Source: an uncultured Alphaproteobacteria bacterium (lineage in GTDB: Bacteria > Pseudomonadota > Alphaproteobacteria > RF32 > CAG-239). Taken from it: a stretch of DNA of 48,836 nucleotides. Numbering within the stretch: the stretch's first letter is position 1; each line of letters starts with the position of its first letter. This document shows positions 27,241 to 35,176 of the stretch, piece by piece. The DNA is taken from assembly GCA_944392205.1 (NCBI GenBank), contig CALXVV010000006.1, forward strand, positions 1 through 48,836, read 5' to 3'. The position numbers and the translations under genes are program-made. Under the pieces are notes generated by a model. The model saw only the letters and a list, made by a program, of their open reading frames with translations. It made no database searches and was not told the origin of the DNA.

Positions 27241-27654
27241 ATGGATTTAAAAAATCTTTCCGTTTTTGGTATGGCGCATCAAAATATGCAATATCTGCAG
27301 GCCAGGCAACAGGTCATTGCGGAGAATATTGCCAATGCCAGCACCCCGGGCTATTTGGCCAGAGACGTTGAAAGACCGAATTTTAATCAAGAAATAAGCG
27401 CCACTGCAGGCCTCAAACTAGCCACCACCAACCCCAAACACATCAGCACCATTGGCCCACAAAGAGCCGAAAACGGCTATAAAGTATATACGCCGCAACC
27501 AAGCTCAGCTTTAACCATTGACGGCAATGGCGTTATCTTAGAAGAGCAGATGAACGAGGCCAGCAAGGTCAGCAGCGAATACAAGCGAATGATTACCATT
27601 TACAACAAATATAAATCCATGATGCAAATGGCGAACACCAAGATTAACGCTTAA
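27241..27654 (+). CDS. flgB: Flagellar basal-body rod protein FlgB
   Basis: Proximal rod subunit exported to the periplasm and assembled onto the MS ring/FliE. The 137-residue protein has the rod-family N-terminal motif with ARQQVIAENIANASTPGYLARD and a C-terminal heptad-like helix (SSEYKRMITIYNKY). ATG 27241 is chosen because the rod homology starts at once and a longer frame would run toward the promoter. flgC follows after 14 bases. Confidence 0.94.
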   Translation: MDLKNLSVFGMAHQNMQYLQARQQVIAENIANASTPGYLARDVERPNFNQEISATAGLKLATTNPKHISTIGPQRAENGYKVYTPQPSSALTIDGNGVILEEQMNEASKVSSEYKRMITIYNKYKSMMQMANTKINA

Positions 27655-27668
27655 AGGGAAAAGAAAAG

Positions 27669-28082
27669 ATGTCGGGTAACTTAACAATCAGCGCAGATAT
27701 AGCCGCCTCAGGGATGAGAGCCCAGGCAGAGCGGCTCAAGGTCATTGCCCAAAACATGGCCAACGCCGATTCTATCTCGACCGAGCCTGGCGGAGAGCCC
27801 TATCGCCGCCAAGTTGTAAGCTTCCAGAACTATGTAGACCAAGAAAGCGGCGCACAAATGGTCAGGGTTGACAAAGTTGTCAAAGACAATTCGCCCTTTG
27901 AGAAGAAATACGCCCCCAATCACCCCGGCGCCGATGACAAAGGCTATGTAAGCCTGCCGAATGTCAATCCATTGGTAGAGATGATGGACATGAAAGAGGC
28001 GCAAAGAGCCTATGACGCCAATTTGAATATGCTAAAAACCGCACGCGAGATGAACACCAGCGTGCTGGATATTTTGAAATAG
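27669..28082 (+). CDS. flgC: Flagellar basal-body rod protein FlgC
   Basis: Proximal rod subunit of 137 residues. N-terminal SADIAASGMRAQAERLKVIAQNMANADS is the rod signature (core: RLKVIAQNMANADS), and the C-terminus VNPLVEMMDMKEAQRAYDANLNMLKTAREM carries the family's coiled segment (core: EMMDMKEAQRAYDAN). SD AGGGAAAAGAAAAG-like sequence lies before the ATG. It is the second gene of flgB-flgC-fliE. Confidence 0.95.
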   Translation: MSGNLTISADIAASGMRAQAERLKVIAQNMANADSISTEPGGEPYRRQVVSFQNYVDQESGAQMVRVDKVVKDNSPFEKKYAPNHPGADDKGYVSLPNVNPLVEMMDMKEAQRAYDANLNMLKTAREMNTSVLDILK

Positions 28083-28100
28083 AAAGAAGGAAACTAAACC

Positions 28101-28427
28101 ATGGTCAGCAATATATCCAATGCCTTAAACGCCTACCAGCAGGCTCTGCTCCGTATTAACGGCCAAGAGCAGAAAGTTGAAAAAAATGCCGCTGAGATAG
28201 AAGCTACCGACAAAAGCTTTGGCAACATGGTCAAAGAGGCGGTAGAAGACACTGCTAATTTGCACAAACAGGCAGAAATTACCACTGTTGCCGGTATTCA
28301 AGGCAAGGCAGATATTCAAGACGTTGTTTTGGCCATTTCTAATGCCGAGACAGCCTTGGAAACGGTTGTTGCCGTGCGTGATACGGCAATCAAGGCCTAT
28401 AATACCATCATGCAAATGTCAATCTAA
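28101..28427 (+). CDS. fliE: Flagellar hook-basal body protein FliE
   Basis: A 108-residue adaptor between the MS ring and the proximal rod. It is mostly helical, with SFGNMVKEAVEDT in the middle and the conserved C-terminal DVVLAISNAETALETVVAVRD followed by AYNTIMQMSI (core: NAETALETVVAVRD). SD AAGGAA precedes the ATG. The flgB-flgC-fliE order is standard. A bidirectional terminator separates it from convergent ccrM. Confidence 0.93.
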   Translation: MVSNISNALNAYQQALLRINGQEQKVEKNAAEIEATDKSFGNMVKEAVEDTANLHKQAEITTVAGIQGKADIQDVVLAISNAETALETVVAVRDTAIKAYNTIMQMSI

Positions 28428-28448
28428 GGGTATATAATGCATTAATCA

Positions 28449-28483
28449 TAAAAAAACGGCGCCTTAAAAAGGCACCGTTTTTT
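28449..28483. terminator. Bidirectional terminator between fliE and ccrM
   Basis: A stem with arms AAAACGGCGCCTT and AAGGCACCGTTTT (one mismatch) and a short A-rich loop, with A's on the left and a seven-base T run on the right. It serves both convergent genes. Confidence 0.9.
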
Positions 28484-28485
28484 TA

Positions 28486-29643
<1,158 letters not shown>

Positions 29644-29673
29644 TTATTAACAAGGGCCAAGATTTTAAAATAA

Positions 29674-29706
29674 AAAAACCGTGGCTCACACAAGCCACGG
29701 AAAAAA
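29674..29706 (-). terminator. Terminator of the 122-residue hypothetical gene
   Basis: A perfect 8-bp stem CCGTGGCT/AGCCACGG with a six-base loop and T-rich sequence on both flanks, 20 bases after the leftward stop at 29727. It isolates this gene from ccrM. Confidence 0.85.
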
Positions 29707-29726
29707 CGGTAAAGTTTTTTAGTTTG

Positions 29727-30095
29727 TCACTCGGCCACGAAGTCACCCAAGACGGACTTCATCTCCGTGAGATCGAAATAGACCGTCTCATAAAGGCCTC
29801 GATAAGCCTCCATCTCTTGCCCCGTTGCCGTTTCCTTAAGCTCCTCAAGGAGCGCTTCCAACCGGCTGACGATGGCCATCAACCGCTTCTGAAGCGGCAG
29901 GCTCTCGTCCATCAAGATGGAAACCAACTCCCTCTGGGTGGGGTCGATGCTATTGGCGATGGTTTCACACCGCAACTTGAACCCGAAACCGAGCTTTTCC
30001 TCGTCGGTCTTTCCACACCACCAGAAATAGACCTGATTGCGGTAAAAAGACACGATAATCCGCAATTTTTGCAGATTTTTTACGAATGTTCCCAT
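29727..30095 (-). CDS. Hypothetical protein, unusual composition
   Basis: A 122-residue protein I do not recognise. The N-terminal 45 residues are basic and aromatic (KLRIIVSFYRNQVYFWWCG); the remainder is predicted to be helical and acidic, with LMDESLPLQKRLMAIVSRLEALLEELKE-like heptads (core: LEALLEELKETATGQ). The gene uses ATC, GAG, AAG and TTC codons and is richer in G+C than its neighbours. It has its own promoter and terminator, and the ATG follows an A-rich leader with no Shine-Dalgarno, unlike most neighbours. This suggests acquisition from elsewhere. Opposite-strand frames here are shadows. Confidence 0.55.
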   Translation of the reverse strand: MGTFVKNLQKLRIIVSFYRNQVYFWWCGKTDEEKLGFGFKLRCETIANSIDPTQRELVSILMDESLPLQKRLMAIVSRLEALLEELKETATGQEMEAYRGLYETVYFDLTEMKSVLGDFVAE

Positions 30096-30138
30096 AATTG
30101 TTTGTTTTTTAATTTATGAAATGTATACTATCGCCTAC

Positions 30139-30167
30139 AATATAGACAAAAATAGCCTGAAAGTCAA
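30139..30167 (-). promoter_or_regulatory. Promoter of the 122-residue hypothetical gene
   Basis: Read leftward: TTGACT (30162-30167), 17-base spacer, TATATT (30139-30144), about 44 bases before the ATG. A TATTTTTG motif also lies within the spacer and fits a Bacteroidota-type -7 box (TAnnTTTG); which is used is unknown. Confidence 0.5.
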
Positions 30168-30175
30168 CAATAAAT

Positions 30176-30811
30176 TTATCCGGCTCTTTGCCGCAAAATC
30201 TCCTGTATCGGCCGATAAGACTTGCGGTGCTGACCTTCAATAATTCCATAAGCTTTGAGGCCGGCAATATGCGCCGCCGTGCCATAGCCGGCATTTTTCT
30301 CAAAACCGTAGTACGGATATTTTTCCGCCAGTTTGGCCATCAGCCTGTCACGATAAACCTTTGCCACAATAGATGCCGCGGCAATAGAATAGCTCCTGGC
30401 ATCGCCTTTTATCACCGTGCGGCAAGGGCATGGCAAATTTTTTGGAGTTTGGTTGCCATCCACCAGCGCAAACTGCGGTTTAATTTTCAAGGCCTCCACA
30501 GCGCGTTGCATCGCCAAAAATGTGGCCTGCAAAATATTGTAGCGGTCGATTTCCTCGGCACTGGCTTCCCCGATTCCGATAAAAAGTTGTCCGGCCTCTT
30601 GCGCGGCAAACAGGCTCTCGTAAAGAGCCTCACGCTTTTTAGGCGTGAGTTTTTTTGAATCGTTCAACGCTCCCAGCAAAAAGTCATTAAGTTTTTTATC
30701 AACAATAATCACCGCACCGGCCACCACCGGACCGGCCCATGGGCCGCGCCCGGCTTCATCAATCCCGGCCACCGGTATATCATATTGATTTTCAAATTCA
30801 AAATCAGGCAT
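30176..30811 (-). CDS. rnhB: Ribonuclease HII
   Basis: Removes ribonucleotides from DNA and RNA of RNA/DNA hybrids. The 211-residue protein has the catalytic GIDEAGRGPWAGPVVAGAV start, LNDSKKLTPKKRE, the second acidic motif ALVDGNQTP and SIAAASIVAKVYRD. ATG 30811 starts just before the homology; a longer frame to 30847 would begin inside a repeat fragment and is less likely. It lies between the hypothetical gene's promoter and the repeat cluster near ldcA-like. Confidence 0.95.
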   Translation of the reverse strand: MPDFEFENQYDIPVAGIDEAGRGPWAGPVVAGAVIIVDKKLNDFLLGALNDSKKLTPKKREALYESLFAAQEAGQLFIGIGEASAEEIDRYNILQATFLAMQRAVEALKIKPQFALVDGNQTPKNLPCPCRTVIKGDARSYSIAAASIVAKVYRDRLMAKLAEKYPYYGFEKNAGYGTAAHIAGLKAYGIIEGQHRKSYRPIQEILRQRAG

Positions 30812-30840
30812 TTTATCGTTCCAGTTTCTAAATAGACAAC

Positions 30841-30888
30841 CCTTCATCTCGCGAAATCTGTATTAGCTGGCCATTAGGTGCGATTTTT
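30841..30888. repeat. Half copy of palindromic element C
   Basis: 48 bases matching 30968-31015 at about 43 positions in direct orientation, i.e. the right arm of element C without the rest. Read leftward it encodes KIAPNGQLIQISRDE and then a stop after GLSI, parallel to the S66 peptidase's actual C-terminus. Confidence 0.8.
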
Positions 30889-30889
30889 C

Positions 30890-31015
30890 AAAAATCTCGG
30901 ATAATGAGACAGATAATAAGATTTTAGAGTGAAAGTACCGCAGCGTACACACTAGTACGTGAGGAAACTTTCATCTCGCGAAATCTGTATTAGCTGACCA
31001 TTAGACGAGATTTTT
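30890..31015. repeat. Palindromic element C, overlapping the S66 peptidase 3' end
   Basis: A 126-bp imperfect palindrome with perfect 10-bp ends AAAAATCTCG/CGAGATTTTT, inner GATAATG and CCATTAGA as in element B, GAAAG/CTTTC before the tip (30931-30935 with 30968-30972), and a GTAC-containing apex. The leftward peptidase gene runs into it: its last 20 or so codons and its stop (30952) lie in the element. Confidence 0.82.
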
Positions 31016-31965
31016 GCGGTTCCGCCAATCGGCAACGTCAAATTCGGTACACTATGTCCGAAATCCAAATTAGCAATAACGGGCAAAGAATCAAGCTGCG
31101 GAATAGAATGAATGATATATTCCAACAACTCCCTCGTCATACCCGATGCCTTTTGGAAACGGCCGATAAGCAAAGCCTTAACATTGCCAAAATCAGGCTG
31201 ATAAGCCAACGCCTGCAGATTGCGCAAAAATTCTTTAGGATCTCCGGCAGAAGTAAAGCAGTCTTCCGCCAACAAAATTGTGTTTGGCTTAAACCCCGGC
31301 CAATAAGGGCTGCCCAAGAGCAAGGTTAATGTTCCCAAATTTCCGCCCATCAGCGTTCCGCAAGCCTCACCGGCACGGATCTGCCACCAGCCCTCGTTTT
31401 TGATGAACTCCCTTTTTTCTTGGTCAATAAACCATAAGTCATCGCTCCACTCGGCCGAGGGCTCAACATCTAGCTTGCCCTCTCCCATCAGCATTTGTTT
31501 GGCCGCCGCAAAAGAATAATCAAAGCCATATTTCATACCAAAAGAGCTATAATGCGGGCCCAAAAAAGTCACCATATTGGTCTTGGCATAAATTCCGTTA
31601 AGCAAAGCGGTGATGTCCGAAAAGCCGCAAAAAATCTTCGGATTTTTCTTGATGAGGTCATAATCCAAAAACGGCAGCAACTGGTTTGAGTTAAAACCGC
31701 CGATAATAGTGAAAATGGCCCTAACCTTAGGGTCAGCAAAAGCTGCATTGATGTCATCGGCCCGTTTTTTGATGGAAGATGTTCCCATCATATCAAAATT
31801 TTCATCTATCGTATTGGCACCGAAACTAACTTTCAACCCCATCTCGGCAAAACGAGCAGCAGCAATTTCTCGGCTGTCTGCCCCGATAATTCTAATGCCG
31901 GTAGAAGGTGCAACAACGCGTACTTCATCACCCTGGTGCAACGGTTCTGGTATAATTTTTGGCAT
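30952..31965 (-). CDS. S66 family peptidase (LD-carboxypeptidase/MccF-like)
   Basis: A 337-residue serine peptidase of family S66, which includes LdcA (tetrapeptide recycling of murein) and MccF (microcin C immunity). Nucleophile Ser lies in FCGFSDITAL, preceded by TIIGGFNSNQLLPFLDY; the other catalytic residues are in ILLAEDC and LDFGHSVPNLTLPIGG. Length and the long loop WPGFKPNTI fit the MccF-like branch as well as LdcA, so I give no symbol. No signal peptide, so cytoplasmic. Its Shine-Dalgarno lies in a hairpin arm, and its C-terminus KISSNGQLIQISRDESFLTY is encoded in a palindromic repeat. Confidence 0.85.
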   Translation of the reverse strand: MPKIIPEPLHQGDEVRVVAPSTGIRIIGADSREIAAARFAEMGLKVSFGANTIDENFDMMGTSSIKKRADDINAAFADPKVRAIFTIIGGFNSNQLLPFLDYDLIKKNPKIFCGFSDITALLNGIYAKTNMVTFLGPHYSSFGMKYGFDYSFAAAKQMLMGEGKLDVEPSAEWSDDLWFIDQEKREFIKNEGWWQIRAGEACGTLMGGNLGTLTLLLGSPYWPGFKPNTILLAEDCFTSAGDPKEFLRNLQALAYQPDFGNVKALLIGRFQKASGMTRELLEYIIHSIPQLDSLPVIANLDFGHSVPNLTLPIGGTAKISSNGQLIQISRDESFLTY

Positions 31966-32020
31966 AAAAAACCTCCGTAATCAGTTATTATATTGCTTTT
32001 AATATAATCCGATTACGGAG
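31966..32020 (-). terminator. Hairpin combining terminator and Shine-Dalgarno of the S66 gene
   Basis: Perfect 10-bp arms CTCCGTAATC (31973-31982) and GATTACGGAG (32011-32020), an inner 8-bp stem (31987-31994 with 32001-32008) and a six-base loop. In the leftward transcript the hairpin is followed by GTTTTTT, like an intrinsic terminator for the rubredoxin gene; the same 3' arm contains GGAGG, the ribosome binding site of the S66 gene, and the T run is its spacer to the ATG. Confidence 0.75.
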
Positions 32021-32058
32021 ATTCGTCATTTTTAATTATGTTTTTTTAACAGTTATCT

Positions 32059-32718
32059 TTAAGCGTCCTGTTGTTCAAACATATCTTTACCCACACCGCA
32101 CAAGGGGCAAACATAGTCATCAGGCAGCTCCTCAAACGGAACATCGCCGTCATAAACATAACCGCACACGGTGCAAACCCATTTTTTCTTAGCATTATCA
32201 GCCATAGTTTTTCCTTTCTGTTGTTCAGTATATTTTTTGAAACTGTCCATCACATCTTGCTTGAAGTATGAACGATAGTCAAGATAGGTAAGCGGCGTAT
32301 CATCACCTTTAGATTCGGCCGCCACCACTTCAGCCACAAACAAAGTATTGCTCTGTAGCGGAAATTTCTCCAAAACTTTGCAACGAAATGTTGCCAAATT
32401 ATCCTCTAAAAACGGCAAACCGCCATCTTCAAAATGCGCGACATTGCCCCATTTATCAACATTGCGGCTGGTCTGGAACCCAAAGTTTGCCACTACAAAC
32501 GGGTCAATCTTGCGGCTCAAAACCGAAAGCGAGAATTCTCCCGTTTTCTCAACACAAGACTTGGTATAACTGGTATTTGAGCAAGACAAAGCAATCGCCA
32601 CCGGTTTGTTGGCCACTTGCATAACGGCATCAACAATACTGCCGACCAACCTCTCACCATCTTTGGCACCCAACACATAAAGCCCGTGGGTGAGTCTATA
32701 CATTGCATCCAAATTCAT
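32059..32718 (-). CDS. Flavin reductase-rubredoxin fusion (high-molecular-weight rubredoxin type)
   Basis: A 219-residue two-domain protein. Residues 1-150 form a flavin reductase-like FMN-binding split barrel ([37 protein letters not shown] sequence). Residues about 178-215 are a rubredoxin with CTVCGY and CPLCGVG, the four iron-ligating Cys. Such fusions in anaerobes pass electrons from NAD(P)H to oxygen- or peroxide-reducing partners such as flavodiiron proteins; no partner gene is adjacent. ATG follows GGGAG. Strong hint of anaerobic or microaerobic life. Confidence 0.88.
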   Translation of the reverse strand: MNLDAMYRLTHGLYVLGAKDGERLVGSIVDAVMQVANKPVAIALSCSNTSYTKSCVEKTGEFSLSVLSRKIDPFVVANFGFQTSRNVDKWGNVAHFEDGGLPFLEDNLATFRCKVLEKFPLQSNTLFVAEVVAAESKGDDTPLTYLDYRSYFKQDVMDSFKKYTEQQKGKTMADNAKKKWVCTVCGYVYDGDVPFEELPDDYVCPLCGVGKDMFEQQDA

Positions 32719-32742
32719 TCATCCGTCTCCCGATTTTTCTTT

Positions 32743-32770
32743 TATATAATATATTTTCAGAGCAAAGCAA
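32743..32770 (-). promoter_or_regulatory. Possible promoter of the flavin reductase-rubredoxin gene
   Basis: Read leftward: TTGCTT (32765-32770), 16-base spacer, TATATA (32743-32748), 24 bases before the ATG. Confidence 0.38.
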
Positions 32771-32791
32771 GAGCTCTTTTGCCCCAAAAAA

Positions 32792-32995
32792 TCAATAATG
32801 CGGCGGCGGGGTCTCCTCGCTTTGGGGTTTAACCGTATCACTTTCTGCCAAGTTCATCAAATATTGGTTCTGCAAAGAGAGTTTTTCTATCATCTTTCCT
32901 TGCTCAATAATCACCTGATTCAAATCATCCAGCATTCGCTCAACATTGGCTAAAGCCATTTCAATATTGATAAATCTTTCGTCATCTGGTTGCAT
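32792..32995 (-). CDS. slyX: SlyX family protein
   Basis: A 67-residue protein predicted to be one continuous coiled coil (IEMALANVERMLDDLNQVII) with the characteristic SlyX ending of a proline run followed by HY (PPPHY). The family's function is unknown; a link to lytic sensitivity or outer envelope is historic only. ATG 32995 is chosen; an upstream TTG (33019) would add eight residues, and neither has a strong Shine-Dalgarno. It is divergent from the helicase gene and may run into the flavin reductase gene. Confidence 0.8.
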   Translation of the reverse strand: MQPDDERFINIEMALANVERMLDDLNQVIIEQGKMIEKLSLQNQYLMNLAESDTVKPQSEETPPPHY

Positions 32996-33069
32996 ATCTG
33001 GCACTTTCTGCTTGTTCAAACTGGCAGATATGTTATCATCATTTTCAAATTTTACAATCGGAAAAAGAG

Positions 33070-34584
33070 ATGCCGCTTCAGCTGGAAATCAACCCACAGT
33101 TCAAACAAGCCTTTGAGCTTATTAATAACAGTTCTCGCCACATATTCATCACCGGCAAAGCCGGTGCCGGCAAATCCACCTTGCTTGAATATGTGGTTGC
33201 CAACTGCAAAAAAAATATGGCCGTGGTAGCCCCCACCGGTGTTGCCGCCCTGAATGTGCATGGACAAACCATTCACCGTTTTTTCTCTTTTCCCGTCAAC
33301 ATCACACCGGAAAAAATCACCAATTACGAATTCACGCCCCGTGCCAAAAGGATTTATAAGCAACTGGAAACTTTGATTATTGATGAAGTTTCAATGCTGA
33401 GGGCTGATCTCTTCGATTGCATAGATACTTTTTTGAGGACTTACGGCCCCGATTCTGAACAGGCTTTCGGAGGGGTGCAGCTGGTTTTAGTGGGAGATTT
33501 ATACCAGCTTCCGCCGGTCATCACCAATCAAGAAGGGGCTTTTTTTGCATCACGCTATGCATCTCCTTATTTTTTCAGTGCCGAGGCGTTTAGGAAAATC
33601 ACACTTGAGGTTGTGGAGCTCACCAAAATTTATCGCCAAAAAGACGCCGCCTTTGTGGAGCTTTTGAGCCGCATTCGCACCAATACCGCCACCGCCCAAG
33701 ACCTAAATACCCTAAATGAAAGATTTTCCGCCCAAGAAAATCAGAATGACTTTTGCATCACACTAACTGCCACCAACCAAATGGCTGAACGCATCAACCG
33801 AGAAAAACTTGAGCTGTTGCCCGCAAAAACATACAAGTCACAAGCGGTTATAGACGGATCTTTTAATAACGAGTATTTTCCAACCTCAGAGATTTTAGAG
33901 CTCAAAGAAGGTGCGCAGGTTATGTTTTTAAACAACGACCTCAAAGGCCGCTGGGTCAACGGCAGCTTGGGCAAAATTGAGGAGGTTAAGTTTAATGAAG
34001 AAAAAATCCGCTACCTTTCGGTCAGACTACAGGCAAACGCAAAACTGGTAGATGTCTTTCCCTACTCCTGGGAGATATTTAAATACAGCCTGGTCGGCAA
34101 AGAAATCATCTCTGATGTGGCAGGCTCCTTCACCCAATTTCCGTTGAGATTGGCTTGGGCTGTCACCATTCACAAGAGTCAGGGGCAGACCTTTGATAAT
34201 GTCTGCATAGATATCGGCCGCGGCACATTTGCTCCCGGACAATTATACGTGGCGCTCAGCCGCTGCACCTCTTTGCAAGGAATAAGGCTCAAGACCAAAC
34301 TTTTGCCACGGCACATCATGTGCGATGAGAGGATCTGCGAGTTCATGAACCTTTATGGTCAGCCCTCAAACTTGCAAGACAAGATTAAACGCCTGCAAAT
34401 AGCGGCGCAAAAGCGGCAAAAAATAGATATTTCCTACCAAAAAGCCGACGGTAAAATTTCCCGCCGAGTAATTATCCCCCTGCACATCAAGGGAGAAAAT
34501 CTGCAAGCCTTTTGTACCCAAAGACAAGAGCAAAGAAGTTTCAATCTTGAACGGATATTAGAGATTAGAAATTTTGCGGAATAA
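33070..34584 (+). CDS. Pif1-like helicase with WYL-like C-terminal domain
   Basis: A 504-residue SF1 helicase of the Pif1/RecD2-like branch. Motif I GKAGAGKSTLLEYV is near residue 30, followed by VVAPTGVAALNVHGQTIHRFF, motif II LIIDEVSMLRADL, motif III LVLVGDLYQLPPV, and C-terminal motifs TIHKSQGQTFDNV and YVALSRCTSLQGIRL. Residues about 435-500 (IDISYQKADGKISRRVIIPL and then ERILEI) look like a WYL domain, a ligand- or nucleic-acid-sensing module often in phage-defence and stress regulators. Start ATG follows GGAAAAAGAG. Divergent from slyX, monocistronic. Confidence 0.82.
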   Translation: MPLQLEINPQFKQAFELINNSSRHIFITGKAGAGKSTLLEYVVANCKKNMAVVAPTGVAALNVHGQTIHRFFSFPVNITPEKITNYEFTPRAKRIYKQLETLIIDEVSMLRADLFDCIDTFLRTYGPDSEQAFGGVQLVLVGDLYQLPPVITNQEGAFFASRYASPYFFSAEAFRKITLEVVELTKIYRQKDAAFVELLSRIRTNTATAQDLNTLNERFSAQENQNDFCITLTATNQMAERINREKLELLPAKTYKSQAVIDGSFNNEYFPTSEILELKEGAQVMFLNNDLKGRWVNGSLGKIEEVKFNEEKIRYLSVRLQANAKLVDVFPYSWEIFKYSLVGKEIISDVAGSFTQFPLRLAWAVTIHKSQGQTFDNVCIDIGRGTFAPGQLYVALSRCTSLQGIRLKTKLLPRHIMCDERICEFMNLYGQPSNLQDKIKRLQIAAQKRQKIDISYQKADGKISRRVIIPLHIKGENLQAFCTQRQEQRSFNLERILEIRNFAE

Positions 34585-34614
34585 CAAAGGCCATCACAAA
34601 AAGTTTTTTTCCCA

Positions 34615-34699
34615 GAGGTCGCTGGTTCTTTTATCCAATCTACAAAAAACCACCCGTAAAGGGTGGTCTTTTAGTGGTCGGATTGACTGGACTCGAACC
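34615..34699. repeat. Upstream copy of an 85-bp repeat containing a tRNA-Pro 3' fragment
   Basis: Identical over all 85 bases to 34874-34958. It holds a complete copy of the tRNA terminator hairpin and the last 22 or so tRNA bases plus CCA, but diverges from the tRNA at 34700, so this copy has no functional tRNA. It begins GAGGTCGCTGGTTC, an inverted copy of the tRNA's own T-arm region. Confidence 0.92.
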
Positions 34700-34817
34700 T
34701 TCTCTTGCTCCGTAAGTTTCGCGCCAATTCAGCGCTCAACAACTGCGCTTCGGTCAAGCCAGATATAACGTTCGCTTCTTTTCGCTGCTCGCTCATCGCT
34801 CACTAACATCTGCTATC

Positions 34818-34865
34818 CTTATCTCTTAAAAACCTGCCTTACTTGGCAGCTTTTTAAGAGATAAG
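34818..34865. repeat. Long perfect hairpin between the two tRNA repeat copies
   Basis: A perfect 15-bp inverted repeat CTTATCTCTTAAAAA (34818-34832) with TTTTTAAGAGATAAG (34851-34865), one mismatch, then a further CTGCC/GGCAG and a six-base loop. No T run follows outside the stem. It could be a small mobile element remnant, a terminator or an RNA. The rest of 34700-34873 has no gene I can support. Confidence 0.7.
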
Positions 34866-34873
34866 CCTCTTTC

Positions 34874-34958
34874 GAGGTCGCTGGTTCTTTTATCCAATCT
34901 ACAAAAAACCACCCGTAAAGGGTGGTCTTTTAGTGGTCGGATTGACTGGACTCGAACC
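34874..34958. repeat. tRNA-proximal copy of the 85-bp repeat
   Basis: Second, identical copy; here the tRNA sequence continues to a complete tRNA-Pro. The 14-base segment 34874-34887 is the reverse complement of 34954-34967 in the tRNA body. Confidence 0.92.
34902..34931 (-). terminator. tRNA-Pro terminator
   Basis: Read leftward, a stem ACCACCC/GGGTGGT with a short loop, followed by a six-base T run, directly after the tRNA 3' end. The same hairpin occurs in the upstream repeat copy (around 34643-34672). Confidence 0.85.
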
Positions 34959-35010
34959 AGCGACCTCTTCGTCCCGAACGAAGCGTTCTACCAGGCTGAA
35001 CTACAATCCG
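34934..35010 (-). tRNA. tRNA-Pro (anticodon CGG)
   Basis: A complete 77-base cloverleaf including an encoded CCA. The acceptor CGGATTG/CAATCCG has the C1-G72 pair typical of bacterial proline tRNAs, with discriminator A73. The D arm is GTTC/GAAC, the anticodon stem CTTCG/CGAAG encloses loop TTCGGGA (anticodon CGG, G at 37), and the T arm is GCTGG/CCAGT with loop TTCGAGT. Decodes CCG. Confidence 0.94.
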
Positions 35011-35023
35011 ATAACGGAATAAC

Positions 35024-35051
35024 CTTTTAACACAAAAATTTTTTTTCTCAA
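35024..35051 (-). promoter_or_regulatory. Promoter of tRNA-Pro
   Basis: Read leftward: TTGAGA (35046-35051), 16-base A/T-rich spacer, TAAAAG (35024-35029), then 13 bases to the tRNA 5' end containing GTTATTCC, the same octamer as in the tRNA-fMet leader. Confidence 0.6.
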
Positions 35052-35176
35052 GCACTTTTTTCAAAATTTATCATTTTTTATAAAAGCAACGGAAAAAATG
35101 CTGATAACGCTTGCCAAATCATAATGCCTATATTAACTTAATAAGCAAATGAAACAAACCTAATAAGGCAAATTGT

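Noticed and set aside
34574..34768. 64-codon frame across the helicase end and the tRNA repeat
   Set aside because: It translates tRNA fragment and terminator sequence, so it is not a gene.
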